A stretch of DNA of 64,000 bases from the NCBI GenBank assembly GCA_024734495.1, contig JALMQS010000070.1, positions 10,326,572 through 10,390,571 of the forward strand. The letters run 5' to 3'. Position 1 is the stretch's first letter; each line of letters begins with the position of its first letter. Source of the DNA: Forficula auricularia (Eukaryota; Arthropoda; Insecta; Dermaptera; Forficulidae). Shown here in pieces: positions 57,401 to 64,000 of this stretch. The position numbers and the translations under genes were made by a program. The notes below the pieces were generated by a model that saw only the letters and a program-made list of their open reading frames with translations, was not told the origin of the DNA and did not search any database.

Positions 57401-60400
57401 ATTCAATTTGAAACTTCCTGAATGGACTAAGGAGTTTTATCCGCAACCCTTGAAACGAATTTTAAGCATTACTTATGCCTTAGAAGTCTGGACTAAAGAA
57501 ATGAAAAGTTTACGTATGGGTAATTTAAAATATGATATTTGGTAAGAAATTATAATATTTTATAATCGACGCCAGAGGCGTGAGATTCAGCAGATTCTAT
57601 AGAACCGCTACCTAATTTTCTATTGAGTTCGGCGAACTGATTGTTAAACCATTGCCTCCAAATTGTTTTAGACTATTATTACAAGTAGGTAACTAATAAG
57701 GCTATGATTTGAATATTTGTTATTCCGCATGAGTTCAACCGAGGGAGTGATCCGCGATTGGAAGTAGGTGTAGTGGAAGTATTTTGGAAATATTTGAAAG
57801 TACTTGGGAATATTTGAAAGTACCTGGAAATATTTGGAAGTGATTGGAAATATTTGGAAGTACTTGGAAATATGTGGAAGTACAAGTGGAAGTAGGTGTA
57901 CAGCATATTAGGTCGCGGTTCACCCCTCGAGTTCAACTATGCGATTGGATTTAGGTAAATTTTTGTTCTAACTGTAAGCTGGTCACCTCACAAGTCTTTT
58001 TGAGATCTGAATGATAAATCCCGTTTTTTTTTTTCTTTGTTTTTTGTTCAACATGTGATTTTTGTATTTTATTAATAGCAAAAATTAAAATATGAAAAAG
58101 ACGTCGCGCACTCCTTTCCGACATGGTTAGTCGCATTGCATCTATGAGGTGTTTCTGGTTTATTTGAAAGTCAAGGGAATTTTTTTCTAGTTTAAATAGT
58201 TAATTGATAGCTATTTAAGATTCATTGGAGATATAAGTTATTCAAATCAAGTTTTCTCTTTTCTAAATCCCTTCTACTTAGAATAAAAACCAGAGGAAAA
58301 ATGAATTTAGTCGCGTTGCACCTACGGGGCCATCCACAAATTATGTCACATGAATTTCATGATTTTTGGAACCTCCCCCCCCCCTCCGTCCTTGTCACAG
58401 GTGGTCACATTTGTGTGACGACCCTTCCTGGTGTGACGTCACATATTTTGCAATTTTAAATATAGAAATTATTAAATTTAAGCAGCACTTCCAAAATTAT
58501 TTATATATTTCTATTTAAAACAAGTGGCATGCAGTCCATGGATGCTGTGGATGCGGCGCATCCCTAAAATTTCAAATATTTAGATTATTTTCATAAATAC
58601 AAAATAAGGTCAATTTCAAAATTTCAGAAGGATCTTTAAATTTTCAAATGATTATCCGTTATTTTAAATATTTCTATAAAAAACATTTTTTTTGTTTTAA
58701 AAAGTATATTGGTTCTCGAAATGAAATATAATTGTTGTATAGTTTCAAGGGGCAATTAAAATGAATGATTTTTCATAAAAGGGTGCGGATAGAAAGTTTG
58801 AAGTCCTTGTCAGATATATGGTATCTTCCAGTTCAAGCTAGCCAAAGACAAGTCTAGACGAGTTTTATTCGAATACAAATTGCTCTCGGTGAGGAACTAT
58901 TATTACAAAAACTAGTATTATAAAAAAGATAATTTTTGGACTAATCCATTTGTAAGAACTCTCAATATATAAGATCGGAAATAACTAAGAATACAATAGA
59001 CAATAACTCTAGCTTGCTAGAATTAATTTCTGATTCTTATTGTGAGAACATCACACACACAAAGCAGTATCCATTTGGGGCGAAGCTCCCAAAAAATATT
59101 TTTCAAAAAATCTAATGTTAAATTTGAAAAATTACGGAAATGATGCCGTATTCGATAAAATTTGCAAAAAAAAAAAAAAAAAAATTAAAAAAAATATTCA
59201 TAAAATCAATAATAAATAAAGCATTTTAGAAATTTTACAAAACATAACAAATCAAATGAACTATACAAAATTTAATCATCTTGTGTCCATGGACGTTTTT
59301 CGTTAGAGTTGAGTTTTAATACTTTAGATTTATATATATGACGTCACGAAGCTTATGACCCTTACCCCTTGTCACACGATGTCCCACTTTGTTGACCCCC
59401 CCCTTAACTTGTGACGTAATTTGTGGATGGCCCCTACTGGGTGATTACAATATTTCCTGCATTTACAATTGAGTTACAATCTACGAAAAGTATATACTAG
59501 CAATTGCAGAAAATTAAATAAAAAAAAAGAAAATATATAATTAATTAAAAAAATTTCATCCATAATACTAAGGTCAATGGGCCGTTACACCTGTGTGGTG
59601 AACGGAGCTGCCGCAACTCTGTACCGACATGTTCGAAGCTCGGGAGTACAGTGACAAATGAGTAGAGACCGGATTTTTATGCAGTAAAAACTTCCAAAAT
59701 ATGCAAATATACCTATGTAGTAAAAATTGGCAAAATAAATATTTTTATGACACTAAAAATTTAAAATTGAAGACAAAAAGACTATACCATATATTTGAAG
59801 GAGTACTATGAAAGAAATAAAATGATAAAGTAAGCTATAGACACCAAGTGTCAAATATGTACTTTTATTGAGTAAAAATTTCACAAAATTCTCATTATAT
59901 TTAATATATTAAAAAATCTTTAAACTCAAAGAAATAATAGGTGGTCTTGAATAAAATCAACATAATAAATATAATAATGTTTCAAAAAATGTGATCGAAA
60001 AAATACGGGTGGGGTGGGGGTAGTTTATTTAACAGACACGATTGTATTGTATTACTTTTATTTTTTATATTAACAAGCTTTTCTTATTGACGTACAAATA
60101 ATAAACTAATAATATAATGCAAATATTAGTCCGGCTATAATCTGATCACTACACTAATTTACACACACTTTCACACACACACACACACACACACACGAAC
60201 ACTCAATGGCCAAAATGGGCTTATAGTTACCGAAGGGCATTAAAAAAATAATAATAATAATAATAAAGAAATAATTAACAAAGGATCTCAAAAATAATTA
60301 AAATTTGATTGTAATGTGAATAATGTATGTTTACAAGTATTTTTCAAAATTATCTTCATGTTATTATCTCTACGGTCACTTAAAATTGATTTATTCGATG

Positions 60401-63400
60401 AAAAGGAGCCCTCTACATCCTCAGTTGTAATGGGGGCAAATTTAAAGGAACTTTACATATATATTTCTTCATTTTTTTCAATCTTCCTCCGAAAATTTAC
60501 TTTTTAAAAATCTCTATTTGGCACGAAATATGCAATATTATACAAAAAAATTCTTCAAGTATGCAATGTTATGCAATATTACTCAAATATGCAAAAATAT
60601 GCAGTATAAAATTTAGCCCGCAGTATTCTAGATGCATGATTCGGATAGATAATTGATCCCCTGGGTCGTATGTGGTGGCAAACAAAATATGCAATTGCAT
60701 AGGAATCCGGTCTTGACATATGAATAATCAGAATATAGGAAAATAACATGAAGACCTTCCCGCAGAGGCCTATATTGACGGCAGAGGAGGGAAAATTGTA
60801 ATAGGGATGCACCTGTGAGGTGCGCGCTACTTACGGAAGGTTAATTTGCATTGGAATAGAAAAATTCAAAATATGAAAAAGAATTCCATGAAAACTCAGC
60901 ACAAGATTCTATATTTAAATGAAAACTTTCAAAAAATTTGCTTATATTAGGTAGGTACTGTAATGGAGTCTTAATGGAAAAATTGTATTCGTGAAAACAA
61001 TGGAGATGAAATTTTAAATTGGCTAAACCATTTTGATCTTCTTAAAGAAATCCTACAATACTTCTTTATATATTATATAGATATAGATATGATAAAAAAC
61101 ATAGGCGAAATTATATTCTAATTTGAATATTCTTAATTTATTTTCCAGGTAATTTAATTGAATATATATTGAATATAATGGAGGCTCGAATAAATGGCGA
61201 AAGTGAACGCCGTTTTACAGCGTTGAGCGCACATGATAACATCTTGGTTGATCTGTATCGATCTCTTGGATTTACTAATTTCATCAAACCTGAATATGCA
61301 TCTTCGATTCTAATCGAACTCCATCATAAGCCAAGAGTCGGGTGGTTTGTAAAAGTAAGAAATATTAATGTTATTAATATTAATGTACAGATATAGTATA
61401 ACTTTTTTATTAAGTATGGTCAAGTACTGTTGTTCGCTTAGTTTTTTTTTTTTTTTTTATCGAAATAATAATATTTCAAGAGATATGAATTATTTTTTCA
61501 AAATCATTGTGTTTGTGACTCTGAAAATTTTCGAATTTCACCTCAAAAATCAATGAAAAAATCAAGCCACACACCTTAGGTTTGCGGGGCTGATTTCAAT
61601 AGGAATTCCAGAGGGCGGTGGGGTCGTTCCATCTCTTCGAATTACTTATTATTTATTGTTGATTTTTTTCTAAAAATAAATATCATTATCCCTTAAAATA
61701 TCATTTTTATTGGAAATTAAATTATATAAATATACCAGACGAGGCTCGCAAAGTCTCCTAGTGTTTTTAAGCCATGTTTTTTTTCATTTTATTTATTATG
61801 ATCGTGCTTTTTAATAACTAACAGCAATATGTTTAGATTTTTGAATTTTCGTTGACTCTATATATAATCAGTGATTATTTATTACATTAATAAATAGAAT
61901 TCAAAATTGGAATAAAAATATTGTTAGTTTAGTGTGAATGTTTCCAAAAACATTTGATCGGTAAAATACCTTTTCTCAATTTGTTAGTTACCTAAATCTC
62001 TATATTATATGACTTTGGGAAATTAGACGATTTATTTTAAATGATATAGTCCAGGACAATAGTCCTCTGATAGCCTACAATAGGAAGTACAATTCAAATG
62101 AACAAGGAAACTTTTATTATTATTTTTTAATTGGTTTTTGTCAAGTAGCACAAAAATTTGAGTGGACACATAGACATTTCGCTAAAATAAATAATATCTT
62201 AGAAGTATTTTCTTCACGTGGAAGTCATATAACATCGTCATCGGAAAATCATCTCTCCCTGTTCAAGATTAAAAAGCGTCTACGAAAAAAGCTTCTCGTC
62301 TCCCTTTGCAGTCCTTGTTTGGCATTAGTGACAGCGTTGTAGCGTCAAGTTTCCGACCCGGCCGACAAATTCGTGTAGGCCTCCTTACATTTAAAGAGTT
62401 TATAGAATTATGTAATTAACAATAATATTTACTCCCCCCCCCTTCTTAGCGAAGGAAAAATCAGCAACATCCAAGTTAAAAATGGTTCAAGCTCAAATCG
62501 GGCGATTCAAAGCTCGCAGATGAAGAAGGAAGAAGTCGGCTATCAAATTTCGACGACCAGGCACTTTTGGCAGCCGTGGAAGAGGACGAAAGCTTGACAA
62601 CCAGAATGTGGGTCGAAGATTCGACCACCGTTCGTCGTCTGAAAAAGCTCGGAAAAAAAACCGGATGGGTCTCCCACGAACTCACCGACTAGAACAAAAC
62701 CCAACGTGTCCGAATTTTCACCGATTCGCTGCAGAAAAACGCGCAAACTCCGTTCCTGAAGAATCTCGTCGTGGCTTCTCTCCAACAATGTTAAAAGAAA
62801 GAAGGCTTTAGTTTCGCCAGGTGTTTCACCCAAAGGAATACCGAAAGCACCACTGTAAGAAGACAAATGTGGTGTCTGCCATCTTTCAACTTGGCTTTTG
62901 CTGATTGTTCCTTTGCGTTGAGATCGCGAAATGACTGTGCCGCATTCCAAACTTTCTCGAAGTGGTAGAGCATAATATGGCGAATAAAGATATTAGTTTA
63001 GATACGTATTTTCATTTAGTGAAAAGAGATTATTTTATGAAAAAAATTCAACAAAACGCCAATTTTTTAAAAGAAAAAAGTCACCAAAATAAAGCCACAC
63101 TAATTATGTACCAGCCCAATATGAAAATTTTAATTTTTACTTTATTAAACAAGTCATTGTAAAGGGCTTAGATATCGACCGGAGCAAATCTTATGTGGGA
63201 GTTGGGGAAGATAAAGATTATTATTTGAAAAATTCTTATGATGTTAATGGCAAACTACATATAAACAACAAGCAACTGCACTGTAAAATGAGACAAAGAG
63301 TAGGTGGATACAAAGTTCCTTCGTAGACTCTTTGTAGTTTTCAAAATTCTTGACCTGCCTCTACATTAAATCTCTAAAATTAATATCATTAAAAATATCA

Positions 63401-63923
63401 ATTTTTCGTTCACTATAATTATAATTCTACATGATTACATATTGCCATTTTACCGGTACCTAAAGTAAATAATTATGAAAAAAGTAAAATAATTAGTAGA
63501 GATTGTGGTGTTGGTGTAAGGTGTAAAGGTGAAAAAGTAAAATAATATTTATAATGTTTTCGGTGTATATATAATTATAAATATAAATATATTTTTCAAC
63601 TGAAAGTAATGGGAGGCAGCCTAGGGGCAGATGAAGAAAGAAAAAAGGTTATTTAAGGTGTAAGGGGCTGCCTTCCATTACTTTCAGTTAGAAAATTCTA
63701 CCAGTCCGTTTCTCTCCAGAGAAAATTTCTGCAATTATATACGTATATATACATACATTATATATATATTCCTTTTTTAATGTTCGTAGATGAGAGTGGC
63801 AATGCTGCTTCGTGGGTGTCTCTGACCATCCCTAACTGTGATAATCCATGCACATTTGAAGAATTTGCCAACGTCCAATCAGATCTGATCGACTCCAACT
63901 GGGAGGCTAGCTGCAACTCCTAG
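50584..63923 (+). CDS. Secreted histidine acid phosphatase, seven exons seen
   Basis: This is a member of the histidine phosphatase superfamily, branch 2 (lysosomal/prostatic/insect venom-type acid phosphatases), which hydrolyse phosphomonoesters through a phosphohistidine intermediate. Exons read 50584-50712, 52682-52788, 54349-54591, 56084-56263, 57396-57519, 61149-61354 and 63790-63923, all with GT-AG borders. Together they give about 374 residues, near the family size. An N-terminal signal peptide, RHGHRTP (about residues 46-52), SAHD (about 288-291) and the C-terminal cysteine pair (NCDNPC) are all present. The protein should act outside the cell or in lysosomes. Two defects were found. 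Exon 2 has a one-base deficit near 52726, and exons 6 and 7 do not join in phase (0 against 1), so a short exon is missing from my model. As given, the frame would stop at the start of exon 3. A polyadenylation signal follows at 63982. Confidence 0.93.
51216..51312. repeat. Hairpin in intron 1, 37-base arms
   Basis: 'tttgtcagttcttttagctt' with 'tgccattcatttatacat' is mirrored by 'atgtataattgaatggcaaa' and 'gctaaatgaactgacaaa'. The loop is about 20 bases. It lies just before a degenerate hammerhead-like motif. Confidence 0.85.
51337..51372 (+). ncRNA. Degenerate hammerhead-like motif (i) in intron 1
   Basis: ATGAGGT (altered box), AGCTAT-loop-ATAGC (perfect five-base-pair stem II), GAAA, CGTC, GC. 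ACGT is self-complementary and GTC would be the cleavage triplet. The box has lost its first C and final A, so activity is unlikely. It is in the sense orientation of the acid phosphatase gene. Confidence 0.4.
51456..51490. repeat. (TA)n microsatellite
   Basis: About 15 uninterrupted TA units in intron 1. Confidence 0.95.
51746..52060 (+). repeat. Dispersed repeat H in intron 1
   Basis: 'agctatttgatcatttccat' opens this block and recurs at about 52850 in intron 2 ('agatgtttgatcatttccat'), each followed by 'tagt.cccc' and a 'gg.tcaaaa' word. The later part ('gcctgcagccgtttttatgc', 'gacagagagaaatcagacag') is typical of a decayed transposon body. No coding content was read. Confidence 0.5.
52682..52788 (+). 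CDS. Acid phosphatase exon 2, active site, frame broken
   Basis: The acceptor is ...GCCTCTTTAG. The exon opens INRHGHRTPLRAEI, carrying the catalytic histidine and the two phosphate-binding arginines of the RHGxRxP motif. After that the good family match continues in another frame as PKDPYNFNEN, then GYGALSN up to a GTAAGT donor. The exon is 107 bases, one short of a multiple of three. The loss is in the short C run at 52726-52727, where one more C would restore the family's IYPKDPY type block. As read, translation ends in a TAG at the exon 3 border. Confidence 0.88.
53395..53650. repeat. Two tandem ~125-130 bp repeats in intron 2
   Basis: The block 'aaataaatgtataaatat', followed later by 'aagctgta(a/g)aagggctt', occurs twice (about 53406 and 53533). 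It may be the 3' untranslated tail of the LINE fragment read on the minus strand at 53760-54010. Confidence 0.65.
53760..54010 (-). pseudogene. LINE RNase H/C-terminal fragment
   Basis: On the minus strand one frame reads NTWSKEWESQISLLKR, VKPKICPFPIF, NMPRKMQTIRTRLRIGH, CYFSHEYVI, then TLDHILN and a stop. The RxRLRIGHxxxxH phrase and the later DHIL are the hallmark of the segment after the RNase H domain in jockey/R1/I-type non-LTR retrotransposons. Cysteines expected between them are partly lost. It lies antisense in intron 2. Confidence 0.8.
54012..54158 (-). pseudogene. Mariner transposase N-terminal fragment
   Basis: On the minus strand a 48-codon frame from an ATG reads MKNLSFQVLIKHYYLRKK, TITETKAKLDKYYPDSAPS, MKMIQKWFIIN. 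It matches the first helix-turn-helix of mariner-family transposases (LIKHYFL, ETKxKLDKxYGDSAPS, xxxWFxxF). It ends at a stop exactly where the LINE fragment begins. The catalytic D,D34D domain is missing. Confidence 0.85.
54349..54591 (+). CDS. Acid phosphatase exon 3
   Basis: 81 codons, phase 0 at both ends, acceptor TATTTTACAG and donor GTAACT. It reads LGKNQEYNLGLQLRKRYNKL, then YARTTDFERTHMSEQAMLTG and LYPPKGD. This matches the family's 'GxxQxYxLGxxLRxRY...SxDxxRTxMSAxxxLxGLxPP' stretch, including the conserved arginine that helps bind phosphate. It ends WQPIPIRSFPQEDDP, the usual segment before the lid region. This exon is intact. Confidence 0.95.
54895..54945 (-). repeat. Family I repeat end, inverted fragment
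   Basis: 'agaggcccgccgaaggcaga' and 'agctagtata' are the reverse complement of the start of the 16.0 and 29.1 kb repeats. Confidence 0.5.
55178..55354. mobile_element. PIF/Harbinger-like MITE, 177 bp, TTA duplication
   Basis: The ends GGGCCGGCGCATATTGAACC and GGTTCAATTTGCGCCGGGCC are inverted repeats of about 25 bases, flanked on each side by TTA. A TTA/TWA three-base duplication is typical of PIF/Harbinger. The interior is unusually GC-rich and full of further palindromic words (CCCACGCG, CGTGGGCTG). No transposase. Confidence 0.85.
56084..56263 (+). CDS. Acid phosphatase exon 4
   Basis: 60 codons, phase 0 at both ends, acceptor TTTGTTTGAAG and donor GTACGT. It reads ILMGTPCKRYNQLFNEIYLS and later NNLEQYTGMPIDLINATNIC. 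The CxRYxxL block and the helical stretch with an N-glycosylation site (NAT) fit the central cap domain of the family. Confidence 0.93.
57225..57345 (-). pseudogene. Small LINE 3' fragment in intron 5-flanking sequence
   Basis: 'gagagttccagtctctagaa' and 'gtcatagggataaacgaatg' match 20610-20670, the C-terminal end of the LINE relic there. It lies just before exon 5, antisense to the gene. Confidence 0.65.
57396..57519 (+). CDS. Acid phosphatase exon 5
   Basis: 41 codons plus one base, acceptor ATTTTTAG, donor GGTAATTT, ending in phase 1. It reads EGFNLKLPEWTKEFYPQPLK, then LSITYALEVWTKEMKSLRM. LPxW and the following helix correspond to the family's 'LPxWaxxxxxxxLxxxxxxxxxxxx' part. Confidence 0.93.
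57765..57895. repeat. Minisatellite, unit about 22-24 bases
   Basis: Five to six units of the type 'ggaaatatttggaagtactt' in intron 5. The two overlapping minus-strand open frames here (rich in YFQxxPN) are products of this repeat. Confidence 0.9.
58326..59434. mobile_element. TIR element with a hAT element nested inside
   Basis: The ends GGGGCCATCCACAAATTATG and ATTTGTGGATGGCCCC are near-perfect inverted repeats of about 24 bases, with a possible three-base duplication TAC outside. Subterminal GTGACGTCAC words are mirrored. The interior from 58521 to about 59180 is a family C hAT copy, so the original element was about 450 bases. It lies in intron 5. Confidence 0.85.
58521..59180. mobile_element. 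hAT family C, copy with lost right end
   Basis: It starts CAAGTGGCATGCAGTCCATG and is collinear with 27850-28679 until an A-rich run near 59165. The last part with CGCCACTG is missing. It is nested in the TIR element above. Confidence 0.85.
59666..60713. mobile_element. Possible TIR element with ATGCAA-rich interior
   Basis: The ends AGACCGGATTTTTATGCA and TGCATAGGAATCCGGTCT are inverted repeats with about three differences. The interior has many 'atgcaaatatgc' type words near both ends. It contains a (CA)n and an (AAT)n microsatellite. No transposase was recognised. Boundaries are inferred. Confidence 0.55.
60168..60197. repeat. (CA)n microsatellite
   Basis: About 13 CA units with a short interruption near the left end. 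Confidence 0.95.
61149..61354 (+). CDS. Acid phosphatase exon 6, distal catalytic HD
   Basis: 206 bases, acceptor ATTTTCCAG, donor GTAAGA. It completes the split glycine and reads NLIEYILNIMEARI, then RRFTALSAHDNILVDLYRSL and EYASSILIELH, ending RVGWFVK. SAHD carries the histidine and the aspartate acid catalyst of the family, and EYASxxxxEL is the conserved strand-helix after it. The exon ends in phase 0. Confidence 0.95.
62450..62875 (+). pseudogene. Mariner transposase relic, central part
   Basis: In shifting frames the plus strand reads RRPGTFGSRGRG (another frame: LLAAVEEDES), LTTRMWVEDSTTVRRLKKLG, KKTGWVSHELTD, KTQRVRIFTDSLQ, TPFLKNLV and, after a gap, NNVKRKKALVSPGVSPKG. These match the second helix-turn-helix, the WVPHEL linker and the region around the first and second catalytic aspartates of mariner. 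The TGDEKW box with the first aspartate is lost. Confidence 0.88.
62876..62985 (-). pseudogene. Mariner transposase N-terminus, inverted relative to its body
   Basis: On the minus strand it reads MLYHFEKVWNAAQSFRDLN and, shifted, GTISKSQVERW, the usual N-terminus of the same mariner family. It abuts the plus-strand body at about 62875, so the N-terminal part has been inverted or two copies have fused. Confidence 0.82.
63598..63689. repeat. Hairpin just upstream of the last exon, 24-base arms
   Basis: 'aactgaaagtaatgggaggc' with 'agcc' is mirrored by 'ggctgccttccattactttc' with 'agtt'. The loop is about 44 purine-rich bases. It lies 100 bases before exon 7. Confidence 0.85.
63790..63923 (+). 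CDS. Acid phosphatase last exon
   Basis: 134 bases to the TAG, starting in phase 1 after TTCGTAG. It reads DESGNAASWVSLTIPNCDNP, CTFEEFANV and SNWEASCNS. IPNCxxxCxxxxF is the C-terminal 'lPGCxxxCpLxxF' signature of the family with its disulphide cysteines. The phase does not match the end of exon 6, which means an unseen short exon of 3n+1 bases must lie between them. Confidence 0.93.
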
Positions 63924-63981
63924 ACTGCTTAAAACATTTTGCATTTGGTTCATTGGATGAAGAGTTTAGAGTGATACTACT

Positions 63982-63987
63982 AATAAA
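63982..63987 (+). terminator. Polyadenylation signal AATAAA
   Basis: AATAAA 59 bases after the acid phosphatase stop codon, at the right edge of the window. Confidence 0.75.
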
Positions 63988-64000
63988 TTATATTTAAAAA

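Noticed and set aside
57679..57936. Two minus-strand open frames rich in YFQ and PNIS
   Set aside because: They are translations of the 22-24-base minisatellite at 57765-57895.
62543..62950. 135-codon minus-strand frame
   Set aside because: Only its first part is real mariner sequence (the inverted N-terminus). The rest is the antisense of the plus-strand mariner body.

Overview
This is AT-rich eukaryotic nuclear DNA with GT-AG introns, very few coding exons and a dense, layered population of transposon remains. The host is most probably an arthropod, and an insect fits best. The grounds are an animal-type secreted histidine acid phosphatase, mariner transposase relics, jockey-type non-LTR retrotransposons, many hAT-type miniature elements, and Penelope-type hammerhead-like motifs. 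The species cannot be named from the sequence.

Layout. From 1 to about 46.4 kb I find no convincing host gene. This part holds fragments of non-LTR retrotransposons (1.7-2.4, 20.5-21.3 and 45.3-46.4 kb). It also holds a hAT family present as full and internally deleted copies (27.85-28.68, 30.26-30.49 and 40.48-41.25 kb, with another at 58.5 kb), hAT miniature elements, and two SINE types with target-site duplications (13.1, 42.0 and 47.1-47.6 kb). A terminal-inverted-repeat element carries an internal 119-bp satellite (7.7, 32.2 and 36.2-37.1 kb). Several very long foldback hairpins occur (13.7, 16.6, 29.5, 31.5 and 35.0 kb), with other tandem arrays (3.7-4.2, 6.75-7.0 and 22.3-23.4 kb). One orphan 3'-terminal exon on the minus strand (46.69-46.91 kb) looks like host coding sequence with an EF-hand-like loop.

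From 50.58 to 63.92 kb a single plus-strand gene is spread over at least seven exons. It is a secreted histidine (lysosomal/prostatic/venom-type) acid phosphatase, with a signal peptide, the RHGxRxP active-site motif, the distal HD motif, the C-terminal cysteine pair, a stop codon and a polyadenylation signal. Exon 2 has a one-base deficit that breaks the frame just after the active-site motif, and a short exon between exons 6 and 7 is not located. The gene is therefore either a very recent pseudogene or carries an assembly error. Its introns contain mariner and LINE relics, miniature elements, minisatellites and hairpins.

Most unusual signal. Nine hammerhead-ribozyme-like motifs and one interrupted one are scattered on both strands. 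They follow one architecture: a short stem I, a CTGANGA-type box, a stem II hairpin, GAAA, a very short and often self-complementary stem III, a cleavage-type NTH, then the closing strand of stem I. This matches what is known of Penelope-associated hammerheads with diminished stem III. Three of them lie inside inverted-repeat elements, and one has been split by a hAT insertion.
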